Positions 9,886 to 17,122 of a DNA stretch of 64,000 nt are shown piece after piece. The first letter of the stretch is position 1. Each line of letters begins with the position of its first letter. The position numbers were made by a program, and so were the translations under genes. The notes beneath the pieces were generated by a model. That model had not been told where the DNA came from, did not search any database, and saw nothing but the letters and a program-made list of their open reading frames with translations. This DNA comes from Mycobacterium sp. MYCO198283 (GTDB taxonomy: Bacteria > Actinomycetota > Actinomycetes > Mycobacteriales > Mycobacteriaceae), in assembly GCF_021213805.1 (NCBI RefSeq), contig NZ_JAJQJI010000002.1, positions 248,001 through 312,000 of the forward strand. Reading direction: 5' to 3'.

Positions 9886-10616
9886 GCCACCCGCGGCAGG
9901 AGCGTTCGCTCTCCTTTGGCGCCGAGGCCGCCGCCTACGAGCGCGGCCGGCCGTCGTACCCGCCGGACGCCATCGATTGGTTGTTGCCGCCGCATGCGAC
10001 CAGCGTGCTGGATCTCGGCGCCGGCACCGGCAAGCTCACCATCCGGCTCGCGGAGCGCGGCCTGTCGGTGGTCGCGGTGGACCCGCTGCCGGAAATGCTG
10101 GAGGTGCTGCAGCATTCGCTGCCCGAGACGCCGGCGCTGTTGGGCACGGCGGAGGACATCCCGCTGCCCGACGACTCCGTCGACGCGGTGCTGGTGGCGC
10201 AGGCCTGGCATTGGTTCGACCTGCAGCGCGCCGTCAAGGAGGTCGCGCGGGTGCTGCGGCCCGGCGGCCGGCTCGGGCTGGTGTGGAACACCCGCGACGA
10301 ACGGCTGGGGTGGGTGCGCGACCTCGGCCGGATCATCGGCCACGAGGAGGACCCGTTCACCCGCACCGTGGAGCTGCCGCCACCGTTCGGCGCCGTCGAA
10401 CGCCACCACGTCGAGTGGACGAACTATCTGACGCCGCAGGCGCTGATCGACCTCGTCGCCTCGCGCAGCTACTGCATCACCGCACCCGCCGACGCCCGCA
10501 CCGAAACCCTGGCCAAGGTGCGCGAACTGCTGGCGACGCATCCGGCGCTGGCGAACTCGACGGGTGTGGCGCTGCCGTACGTCACCGTCTGCATCCGGGC
10601 GACCCTGGAGCAGTAG
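9882..10616 (+). CDS. Class I SAM-dependent methyltransferase (Rv3342-like)
   Basis: 244 aa. Motif I is [10 protein letters not shown] (43-52), followed by the acidic [10 protein letters not shown] and the post-[27 protein letters not shown] segments of the UbiE/methyltransferase-11 group. GTG 9882 overlaps the metX stop (GTGA), so it is coupled to a methionine-synthesis gene, a sensible place for a SAM consumer. The acceptor substrate is unknown. It corresponds to Rv3342, which occupies the same place in M. tuberculosis. Confidence 0.85.
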   Translation: MSHPRQERSLSFGAEAAAYERGRPSYPPDAIDWLLPPHATSVLDLGAGTGKLTIRLAERGLSVVAVDPLPEMLEVLQHSLPETPALLGTAEDIPLPDDSVDAVLVAQAWHWFDLQRAVKEVARVLRPGGRLGLVWNTRDERLGWVRDLGRIIGHEEDPFTRTVELPPPFGAVERHHVEWTNYLTPQALIDLVASRSYCITAPADARTETLAKVRELLATHPALANSTGVALPYVTVCIRATLEQ

Positions 10617-10625
10617 TGTCCGAAA

Positions 10626-10644
10626 TAGCCAATTTGGCTACACT
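10626..10644 (+). promoter_or_regulatory. Operator and leaderless promoter of the toxin-antitoxin pair
   Basis: TAGCCAA-T-TTGGCTA (10626-10640) is a perfect 7-bp inverted repeat. It overlaps the -10 hexamer TACACT (10639-10644), which ends 6 nt before the antitoxin ATG at 10651. That geometry suits autorepression by a Phd-type antitoxin on a leaderless transcript. Binding is inferred. Confidence 0.6.
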
Positions 10645-10650
10645 GGGGGC

Positions 10651-10991
10651 ATGTCCGGTCTGACCTACCGCAACAGCGACGGCGAGCTCGTCGACGTACC
10701 GACCGTGGCCGCCACCCGGTTCAAGAACGAATTCGGTGCCATCTTCGAGCAGGCGACCGTGCGCGGCGCCGTGGCGATCACCAAACACAACACCCCAAGG
10801 CCGTGCTGGTGTCCTACGCCGAATTCCAGGCGCTGGTCAAGGCCCGCTCGCCGGTGCTAGACGAGCTCACCGAACAGTTCGACGCGCTGCTCGACGGCAT
10901 GCAGACATCGGCCGCGCGGTCGGCCATGGCGGCTGCCTTCGACGCCGATCCACAGCGGCTCGGTGAGGCGGCGGTCGAGGCGCACCGCTGA
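10651..10991 (+). pseudogene. Phd/YefM-family antitoxin, frameshifted
   Basis: The ATG frame reads MSGLTYRNSDGELVDVPTVA and on to AITKHNTP, a Phd/YefM-type N-terminus, then leaves frame. The remainder (VSYAEFQALVKARSPVLDEL onward to EAHR) continues in the next frame from about 10800 to a TGA at 10989-10991. Restoring one C in the run CCCC at 10793-10796 gives a continuous protein of about 113 aa with the expected NTPKAVLVSYAEF strand. The lesion is therefore a single-base deletion in a homopolymer, either real or a sequencing error. The N-terminal DNA-binding part would survive; the C-terminal toxin-binding part would not. Confidence 0.75.
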
Positions 10992-11023
10992 CCGCCGGCG
11001 CCCAGGACGCGCCCCGGCTGTAC

Positions 11024-11632
11024 GTGCTCGCCGGCGTCAACGGCGCCGGCAAGAGCAGCATCGGCGGCGCCATGTTCCGCGTCGCGGGCACCGACTACTA
11101 CAACCCCGACGAAGCCGCCCGCGCACTGGTCGCGGCGAACCCGGGCCTGGAGCAGGTCAAGGCCAACGCCGCGGCCTGGCGGCAGGGCAAACGGCTGCTG
11201 ACCCGCGCGATCGCCGAGCGGCTGGACTTCGCGTTCGAGACGACGCTCGGCGGCTCGACCATGACCGCGCTGCTCGCCGACGCCGCGGCGCAGGGTTTCG
11301 AGGTGCGGATCTTCTACGTCGGGCTCGCGAGCCCGCAGGACCACATCGCGCGGGTGCACTCGCGGGTCGCGGCCGGCGGCCACGACATCCCCGAAGCCGA
11401 CATCCGGCGACGGTGGAAGCACAGCCGGCTGAACCTCATCAGCCTGCTGCCGGTGCTCACCGAGCTGCGGGTCTACGACAACACCGCCGCCGGCGATCCG
11501 CGTGCCGGCGTAGCCCCGCGGCCGGTGCTGGTGCTGCACATGGTGCGCGGCGAGATCGTCGGGCCGCCGGACCTGCGGGCGACGCCCGAGTGGGCGAAAC
11601 CGATCGTCGCGGCGGCGCTGCGGCTGCGCTAA
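11024..11632 (+). CDS. Zeta-toxin-like P-loop kinase/ATPase, toxin partner
   Basis: 202 aa from GTG 11024. Walker A is GVNGAGKSS (4-12), FAFETTLGG resembles the substrate-binding segment of zeta-like kinases, and a basic RRRWKHSR helix follows. Zeta toxins phosphorylate UDP-N-acetylglucosamine, but that activity is not shown for this branch. The first beta strand (RLYVLAGV) is complete only if translation starts upstream, where the sole in-frame candidate is CTG 10988 overlapping the antitoxin stop (CTGA). The 3' end overlaps the convergent DUF3017 gene by 4 nt. With the antitoxin broken, the toxin may be inactive or poorly translated. Confidence 0.7.
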   Translation: MLAGVNGAGKSSIGGAMFRVAGTDYYNPDEAARALVAANPGLEQVKANAAAWRQGKRLLTRAIAERLDFAFETTLGGSTMTALLADAAAQGFEVRIFYVGLASPQDHIARVHSRVAAGGHDIPEADIRRRWKHSRLNLISLLPVLTELRVYDNTAAGDPRAGVAPRPVLVLHMVRGEIVGPPDLRATPEWAKPIVAAALRLR

Positions 11633-11910
11633 CTCGTGCCCAGCGGGTCGATGGTCCAGGCGATGTAGACCACCACGGCCGCCACGGACGCCGTCGTCAG
11701 GAAGTCGACGCCGCGGCTGCGCACCGCGAGCAGGCCGGCGCGGTCGTCGGACAGCAGCAGCCGAAGGGCCGCGGCGAGCGCCACCCCGATGCCGATCAGC
11801 AGCGCACCCCGCCGCCAGAATCCGGCCATCACCAGCACGAACGCCGCGACGAACACCAGCGCGACCGACAGGATCGGCCACTGTTTGGAGACGACGTCGC
11901 GAACGCTCAT
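11629..11910 (-). CDS. DUF3017 small membrane protein (Rv3355c-like)
   Basis: 93 aa with three hydrophobic segments (about 10-27, 30-48 and 65-84), matching the small DUF3017 integral membrane proteins found next to folD in mycobacteria. The ATG at 11910 overlaps the folD stop by 4 nt, so it is translated after FolD. No function is known. The longer frame extending to 12012 lies inside folD and is rejected. Confidence 0.8.
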   Translation of the reverse strand: MSVRDVVSKQWPILSVALVFVAAFVLVMAGFWRRGALLIGIGVALAAALRLLLSDDRAGLLAVRSRGVDFLTTASVAAVVVYIAWTIDPLGTS

Positions 11911-12764
11911 GCGCTGCGTTCCGCCCGCTCCACCACGTTGGTCAACAAAAAGGCGCGGGTCATCGGGCCGACACCGCCGGGGTTCGGCGACACGTGGCCG
12001 GCGACGTCCCACACGTCCGGCGCGACGTCGCCGACGAGCGCGCCGTCGACGCGGCTCACCCCGACGTCGACGACCGCCGCGCCGGGCCGCACCATGTCGG
12101 CGGTCACCAGGTGTGGCACACCCACTGCGGCGACGACGATGTCGGCCTGGCGGGTGAGCGCCGCGAGGTCACGGGTCCCGGTGTGGCACAGCGTGACCGT
12201 CGCGTTCTCCGACCGGCGGGTCAACAGCAGCCCGAGCGGTCGGCCGACGGTGACGCCGCGACCGATCACCACCACGTGCGCGCCGGCGATCGGGACGTCG
12301 TAGCGACGCAGCAGCGCCACGATGCCGCGCGGCGTGCACGGCAGCGCCGCGGCCTTGCCCAGCACCAGCCGGCCGAGGTTCGTCGGGTGCAGGCCGTCGG
12401 CGTCGCGATCGGGATCGACCCGCTCCAGCGCGGCGTTCTCGTCGAGGTGGCCGGGCAGCGGCAGCTGAACGATGAAACCGGTGCAGGCCGGGTCGGCGTT
12501 GAGCTCGTCGATGGTCTCGTCGAGCGTGGCCTGGCTGATGTCGGCGGGCAGGTCGCGCCGGATCGAGGAGATGCCGACCTTGGCGCAGTCGCCGTGCTTG
12601 CCGCGCACGTAGGCCTGCGATCCGGGATCGTCGCCGACGAGGATCGTGCCCAGCCCCGGCGTGCGGCCCTGCTCGGTGAGCGCCGCCACCCGCCGCTTGA
12701 GGTCGACGAAGATCTCGTCGCGCGTCACTTTGCCGTCGAGCGTTATCGCACCCACGGCGGCCAT
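11907..12764 (-). CDS. folD: Bifunctional methylene-THF dehydrogenase/cyclohydrolase
   Basis: 285 aa, standard length. FolD interconverts 5,10-methylene- and 10-formyl-tetrahydrofolate using NADP. Catalytic Y52 and K56 lie in [15 protein letters not shown], the PGG loop is [11 protein letters not shown] near the C-terminus and the cofactor turn is [16 protein letters not shown] 12764 is used; GTG 12755 (VGAITLDGK) would match the M. tuberculosis start more closely. It is transcribed with DUF3017 and is divergent from the oxidoreductase at 12782. Confidence 0.95.
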   Translation of the reverse strand: MAAVGAITLDGKVTRDEIFVDLKRRVAALTEQGRTPGLGTILVGDDPGSQAYVRGKHGDCAKVGISSIRRDLPADISQATLDETIDELNADPACTGFIVQLPLPGHLDENAALERVDPDRDADGLHPTNLGRLVLGKAAALPCTPRGIVALLRRYDVPIAGAHVVVIGRGVTVGRPLGLLLTRRSENATVTLCHTGTRDLAALTRQADIVVAAVGVPHLVTADMVRPGAAVVDVGVSRVDGALVGDVAPDVWDVAGHVSPNPGGVGPMTRAFLLTNVVERAERSA

Positions 12765-12781
12765 TGTGGCAGGCTGCTGCT

Positions 12782-14002
12782 ATGAACACCCAGCCCAAAG
12801 TGTTCACTGACGTTTTCAGTGAGGCCACGCTCGGCCCGATCACGCTGCGCAACCGCATCATCAAGGCCGCGACCTTCGAAGCGGCCACGCCCGACGCGCT
12901 CGTCACCGACGACCTCATCCACTACCACCGGCTGCCCGCTGCCGGCGGCGTCGGCATGACCACCGTCGCCTACTGCGCGGTGGCGCCCGGTGGCCGCACC
13001 GACGGGTGGCAGCTGTGGATGCGGCCCGAGGCGGTCCCCGGCCTGCGCCGGCTGACCGACGCCGTGCACGCCGAGGGCGCGGCGATCAGCGCGCAGATCG
13101 GCCACGCCGGCCCGGTGGCGAACTCGCGCACCAACAAGGCGACCGCGCTGGCGCCGGTGCGGTTCTTCAACCCGCTGTCGATGCGCTTCGCGAAGAAGGC
13201 CACCCGCGAGGACATCGCCGACGTCACCGCGGCCCACGCGAACGCCGCCCGGCTGGCGATCGACGCGGGTTTCGACGCCGTCGAGATCCACCTCGGCCAC
13301 AACTATCTGGCCAGCGCGTTCCTGTCCCCGCTGCTGAATCGGCGCACCGACGAGTTCGGCGGCTCGCTGGCGAACCGCGCCAAGGTGGCGCGCGGTGTGG
13401 TGCGCGCGGTGCGCGACGCCGTCGACTCACACGGCGCCGGCCGGATCGCCGTCACCGCCAAGCTCAACATGACCGACGGCGTGCGCGCCGGGATCCCGCT
13501 GGAGGAGTCGCTGCAGACCGCGAAGTGGCTGGAGGAGGACGGCGGGCTCGACGCCCTCGAACTGACTGCGGGCAGCTCGCTGGTCAACCCGCTGTACCTG
13601 TTCCACGGCGACGCCCCGGTGAAGGATTTCGCCCAGGCCTTCGCCCCGCCGCTGCGCTGGGGCATCCGGCTGGCCGGGAAGAGGTTCTTCCGCGAATACC
13701 CCTACCGCGAGGCGTTCCTGCTGGACAAGGCCCGGAAGTTCCGCGCGGAGCTCACGATGCCGCTGATCCTGCTCGGCGGCATCACCAACCGGGAGACGAT
13801 GGACCTGGCGATGGCCGAGGGATTCGAGTTCGTCGCGATGGGTCGCGCGCTGCTCGCCGAGCCGGACCTGATCAACCGCATCAAGGCCGACGGCAGCGGC
13901 AGCGTGCGCTCGATCTGCAACCACTGCAACAAGTGCATGGCCACGATCTACAGCCACACCCGGTGCGTGCTCACCGGGGCGCCCGACACCGTCACGGTCT
14001 GA
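12782..14002 (+). CDS. Old yellow enzyme-family NADH:flavin oxidoreductase (Rv3359-like)
   Basis: 406 aa FMN TIM barrel. Family marks are the ISAQIGHAG active-site segment, IHLGHNYLASAFLSPLLNRR with DEFGGS, and the phosphate loop LLGGITNRET plus FVAMGRALLAEPDLI. The C-terminus has CNHCNKC followed nine residues later by another Cys (CX2CX2CX9C), resembling the 4Fe-4S site of 2,4-dienoyl-CoA reductases, yet the extra FAD/NAD domains of those enzymes are missing. Start ATG 12782; the frame upstream overlaps the folD start. The substrate is unknown. A hairpin terminator follows immediately. Confidence 0.85.
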   Translation: MNTQPKVFTDVFSEATLGPITLRNRIIKAATFEAATPDALVTDDLIHYHRLPAAGGVGMTTVAYCAVAPGGRTDGWQLWMRPEAVPGLRRLTDAVHAEGAAISAQIGHAGPVANSRTNKATALAPVRFFNPLSMRFAKKATREDIADVTAAHANAARLAIDAGFDAVEIHLGHNYLASAFLSPLLNRRTDEFGGSLANRAKVARGVVRAVRDAVDSHGAGRIAVTAKLNMTDGVRAGIPLEESLQTAKWLEEDGGLDALELTAGSSLVNPLYLFHGDAPVKDFAQAFAPPLRWGIRLAGKRFFREYPYREAFLLDKARKFRAELTMPLILLGGITNRETMDLAMAEGFEFVAMGRALLAEPDLINRIKADGSGSVRSICNHCNKCMATIYSHTRCVLTGAPDTVTV

Positions 14003-14003
14003 C

Positions 14004-14029
14004 GGTCCGCAGCCCGCGGCGGACCTTTT
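14004..14029 (+). terminator. Rho-independent terminator
   Basis: GGTCCGC (14004-14010) pairs with GCGGACC (14019-14025) around an 8-nt loop, followed by TTTT (14026-14029). It starts 2 nt after the oxidoreductase stop. A GC stem with a U-run is the classical form. Confidence 0.75.
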
Positions 14030-14112
14030 CGCGCGGACGGGTCGAAACCGCGAACCCGGCTCCGTCCCCGGTATGTCAGCGACGATGTCTGACAGACCGA
14101 AAGGAACTGATC

Positions 14113-14415
14113 ATGAAGTATCTGCTGCTCAAGCACTTCCGCGGCGGACCCGCCCCGGCCGTCGACCATCCCCCGATGGACCAGTGGACGCCCGAGGAGG
14201 TCGATGCGCACCTGTCCTACATGAACGACTTCGCGTCGCGGCTGGTCGAGACCGGCGAGTTCGTGGACAGCCGGGCCTTGTCACCCGACGGCGCGTTCGT
14301 GCGCTCCGACGGCGAGGGCCGCCCGCCGGTGACCGACGGCCCGTCCGCCGGCCTCGCCGAACGCGACCACCTCACGCGGCAGGCGGCGCGGCTGCACGAG
14401 GCCGCGTGTGAGTGA
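14113..14415 (+). pseudogene. YCII-domain gene fused in frame to the tail of an ECF sigma factor (deletion remnant)
   Basis: 100 aa. Residues 1-75 are a YCII/DGPF domain start (MKYLLLKHFRGG ... PPVTDGP) with a good ribosome site (AAAGGA). After DGP the expected second half of the domain is absent. Instead the last 25 residues, SAGLAERDHLTRQAARLHEA and four more, resemble the extreme C-terminus of DGPF-associated (ECF42-type) sigma factors, which normally lie directly downstream of YCII genes. An in-frame deletion removing the end of YCII and nearly all of the sigma gene explains this. The product is unlikely to be functional. Confidence 0.55.
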
Positions 14416-14441
14416 CGGGCGCGACGATAGAGTGAGCCCCG

Positions 14442-17003
14442 ATGAGCCGACCTGCGACTGCATCGCCGCCCGCGCTGACCGTCCGATACGACGGATCGCA
14501 CCACACCTTCGCCCCCGGGCACGACGTCGTCATCGGCCGTGACCTGCGGGCCGACATCCGCGTCGCCCACCCGCTCGTATCCCGCGCGCACGTCACGATG
14601 CGCTTCGCGCAGGGCCGCTGGACGGCCATCGACAACGGCAGCCTCAACGGCATGTTCGTCGACGGGCGCCGCGTCTCGACCGTCGACGTCCGCGACGGAC
14701 AGTCGCTGACGATCGGCAATCCCGACGGCCCGCGGCTTTCCTTCGAGGTCGGTCGCCACCAGGGGTCGGCCGGGCGCCCGCCGCTGCAGACCACCGCCGT
14801 CCCGGCTGCCGCGCGCTCCGGCCAGCTGCGTCCACCGCAGCAGCCCTACAGCGGGCCGCAGCAGCGCTACGGCGCACCGCCCGGCACCTCCCAGCCGATG
14901 TACCCGCCGCAGGGTCCGCGGCCGCCGGTAAACCGGCCGCCCAACCGCCCGGAGGTCTCCACTCCGCTGTCGCACGCAGAACCGGCCACCGCGCTCGGGC
15001 CCGCCGCGGCCCCGCGCTCCGGCGACGGCAACCTCGCGACCAGCATGCTCAAGATCCTGCGGCCCAACCGGACGCCGGAGACGCCGGCCGGCTCGATCAC
15101 GATCGGCCGCGCCACCGACAACGACATCGTTGTCGCCGACGTGCTGGCCTCGCGCCACCACGCCACGCTGGTGCCCGGCGGCAGCGGGCTGGAGATCGTC
15201 GACAACCGGAGCATCAACGGCACGTTCGTCAACGGCGAGCGCGTCGACCGCGCGCCGCTGCGTGAGGGCGACGTGGTGACCATCGGCAACGTCGACCTGG
15301 TGCTCGCCGGCGGCACGCTGGTGCGCCGCACCGAGACCGCGGCGGCCACCGGCACCGGCGGCCTCGACGTCCACGGCGTCACGTGGACCATCGAGAACAA
15401 CAAGACGCTGCTCGACAACATCTCGATCGCCGCGCGGCCCGGAACGCTGACCGCGGTGATCGGCCCTTCGGGTGCCGGCAAGTCGACGTTCGCCAAGCTG
15501 GTGGCCGGGTACACGCACCCCACCAGCGGCACGGTGACGTTCGAGGGACACGACATCCACGCCGAGTACGCGTCGCTGCGCTCCCGGATCGGCATGGTGC
15601 CGCAGGACGACGTGGTGCACGGCCAGCTCACGGTGATGCAGGCGCTGATGTACGCCGCCGAGCTGCGGCTCCCGCCCGACACCACCAAGGACGACCGCCG
15701 GCAGGTGGTCAACCAGGTGCTCGAAGAACTGGAGATGACGCGGCACGCCGACACCCGCGTCGACAAGCTGTCCGGCGGCCAGCGCAAGCGCGCCTCGGTG
15801 GCGCTGGAGCTGTTGACCGGCCCGTCGCTGCTCATCCTCGACGAACCCACCTCCGGCCTGGACCCGGCGCTCGACCGGCAGGTCATGACGATGCTGCGCC
15901 AGCTCGCCGACGCCGGGCGCGTCGTGCTGGTGGTCACCCACTCGCTGACCTACCTCGACGTGTGCGACCAGGTGCTGCTGCTGGCGCCGGGCGGCAAGAC
16001 CGCGTTCTACGGTCCGCCCGGCCAGATCGGCGCGGAGCTCGGCACCACGAACTGGGCCGACATCTTCAGCAGCGTCGCCGGCGATCCCGAACAGGCCAAG
16101 TCGCGCTACCTGTCGATCCACGGCGCGTCGCCGCCACCGCCGCCCGCCGAACAACCCGGCGACCTGGGCGAGCCGACGCGGACCAGCCTGCGGCGGCAGT
16201 TCTCGACCATCGCGCGGCGCCAGCTGCGGCTCATCGTCTCCGACCGCGGCTACTTCATCTTCCTGGCGCTGTTGCCGTTCATCATGGGGTCGTTGTCGAT
16301 GTCGGTGCCGGGCGACGTCGGGTTCGGGGTGCCCAACCCCCTGGGTGACGCCCCGAACGAGCCGGGCCAGATCCTGGTGCTGCTGAACGTCGGCGCCATC
16401 TTCATGGGCACCGCGCTGACCATCCGCGACCTCATCGGTGAACGCGCCATCTTCCGCCGCGAACAGGCGGTCGGGCTCTCCACCAGCGCCTACCTGCTGG
16501 CGAAGGTGTGCATCTACACCGTGCTGGCGCTGCTGCAGTCGGCGATCGTGGTGGCCATCGTGCTGTGGGGCAAGGGCGCCCCGGAGAACGCGGTGCTGCT
16601 CGGCAACCCGGCGCTCGAGCTGTACGTCGACATCGCCGGCGCGTGCGTGGCGTCGGCGATGGTGGGCCTGGCGCTCTCGGCGCTGGCGAAGACCAGCGAG
16701 CAGATCATGCCGCTGCTGGTGGTGGCGGTGATGAGCCAGCTGGTGTTCTCCGGCGGCATGATCCCGGTGACCGATCGCATCGGCCTCGACCAGCTGTCGT
16801 GGGCGACGCCCGCCCGCTGGGGCTTCGCGGCGTCGGCGTCGACCGCCGACCTGATCCGGCTGGTGCCCGGACCGCTGACGCCCAAGGACCGGCACTGGGA
16901 GCACACGCCGGGGGCCTGGCTCTTCGACATGGCGATGCTCGCGGTCATCAGCATCGTGTACGTCGCGTTCGTGCGCTGGAAGATCCGGCTCCCGCGGGCC
17001 TGA
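14442..17003 (+). CDS. ABC transporter with two FHA domains (Rv1747-like)
   Basis: 853 aa single-chain half-transporter. FHA1 (about 12-103; IGR at 31-33, SRAH at 47-50, SLNG at 67-70), a Pro/Gln-rich linker, FHA2 (about 205-295; IGR at 221-223, SRHH at 237-240), ABC ATPase (Walker A GPSGAGKST 341-349, signature LSGGQ 443-447, Walker B LLILDEP 463-469), then an ABC-2 type membrane domain with about six helices (600-850). FHA modules bind phosphothreonine, so Ser/Thr kinases are the likely regulators; Rv1747 is a PknF target linked to phosphatidylinositol mannoside export. No kinase gene lies nearby. TAGAGT sits 8 nt before the ATG. Confidence 0.92.
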   Translation: MSRPATASPPALTVRYDGSHHTFAPGHDVVIGRDLRADIRVAHPLVSRAHVTMRFAQGRWTAIDNGSLNGMFVDGRRVSTVDVRDGQSLTIGNPDGPRLSFEVGRHQGSAGRPPLQTTAVPAAARSGQLRPPQQPYSGPQQRYGAPPGTSQPMYPPQGPRPPVNRPPNRPEVSTPLSHAEPATALGPAAAPRSGDGNLATSMLKILRPNRTPETPAGSITIGRATDNDIVVADVLASRHHATLVPGGSGLEIVDNRSINGTFVNGERVDRAPLREGDVVTIGNVDLVLAGGTLVRRTETAAATGTGGLDVHGVTWTIENNKTLLDNISIAARPGTLTAVIGPSGAGKSTFAKLVAGYTHPTSGTVTFEGHDIHAEYASLRSRIGMVPQDDVVHGQLTVMQALMYAAELRLPPDTTKDDRRQVVNQVLEELEMTRHADTRVDKLSGGQRKRASVALELLTGPSLLILDEPTSGLDPALDRQVMTMLRQLADAGRVVLVVTHSLTYLDVCDQVLLLAPGGKTAFYGPPGQIGAELGTTNWADIFSSVAGDPEQAKSRYLSIHGASPPPPPAEQPGDLGEPTRTSLRRQFSTIARRQLRLIVSDRGYFIFLALLPFIMGSLSMSVPGDVGFGVPNPLGDAPNEPGQILVLLNVGAIFMGTALTIRDLIGERAIFRREQAVGLSTSAYLLAKVCIYTVLALLQSAIVVAIVLWGKGAPENAVLLGNPALELYVDIAGACVASAMVGLALSALAKTSEQIMPLLVVAVMSQLVFSGGMIPVTDRIGLDQLSWATPARWGFAASASTADLIRLVPGPLTPKDRHWEHTPGAWLFDMAMLAVISIVYVAFVRWKIRLPRA

Positions 17004-17024
17004 CGCGCATGGCGTGAGCCACCC

Positions 17025-17058
17025 GTCATGTCGCCGAAACACGAAACACTCCGGAAAC
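17025..17058 (+). promoter_or_regulatory. Candidate GlnR operator upstream of amt
   Basis: Two units of the actinobacterial GlnR pattern gTnAC-N6-GaAAC appear in tandem: GTCAT-N6-GAAAC (17025-17040) and GAAAC-N6-GAAAC (17043-17058), separated by 2 nt. They lie 65 bp before the amt start. Ammonium transporters are standard GlnR targets in mycobacteria. The match of the first half of each box is imperfect. Confidence 0.4.
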
Positions 17059-17122
17059 ACGCCCGCCGCGCCGCCGAAACGCGTCCGCGCCACGCTGTCG
17101 GCACCGTCGAAGGAGTGCCCGC

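Noticed and set aside
10963..12303. Long open frame of 446 codons across the toxin, DUF3017 and folD
   Set aside because: Arg/Gly/Ala-rich translation typical of an off-frame in GC-rich DNA; it crosses three recognisable genes on both strands.
14217..17093. Very long minus-strand frame (958 codons) opposite the FHA-ABC gene
   Set aside because: Composition is that of a reverse-strand shadow (His, Arg, Gly, Asp, Val rich) and the plus strand encodes an unmistakable ABC transporter.
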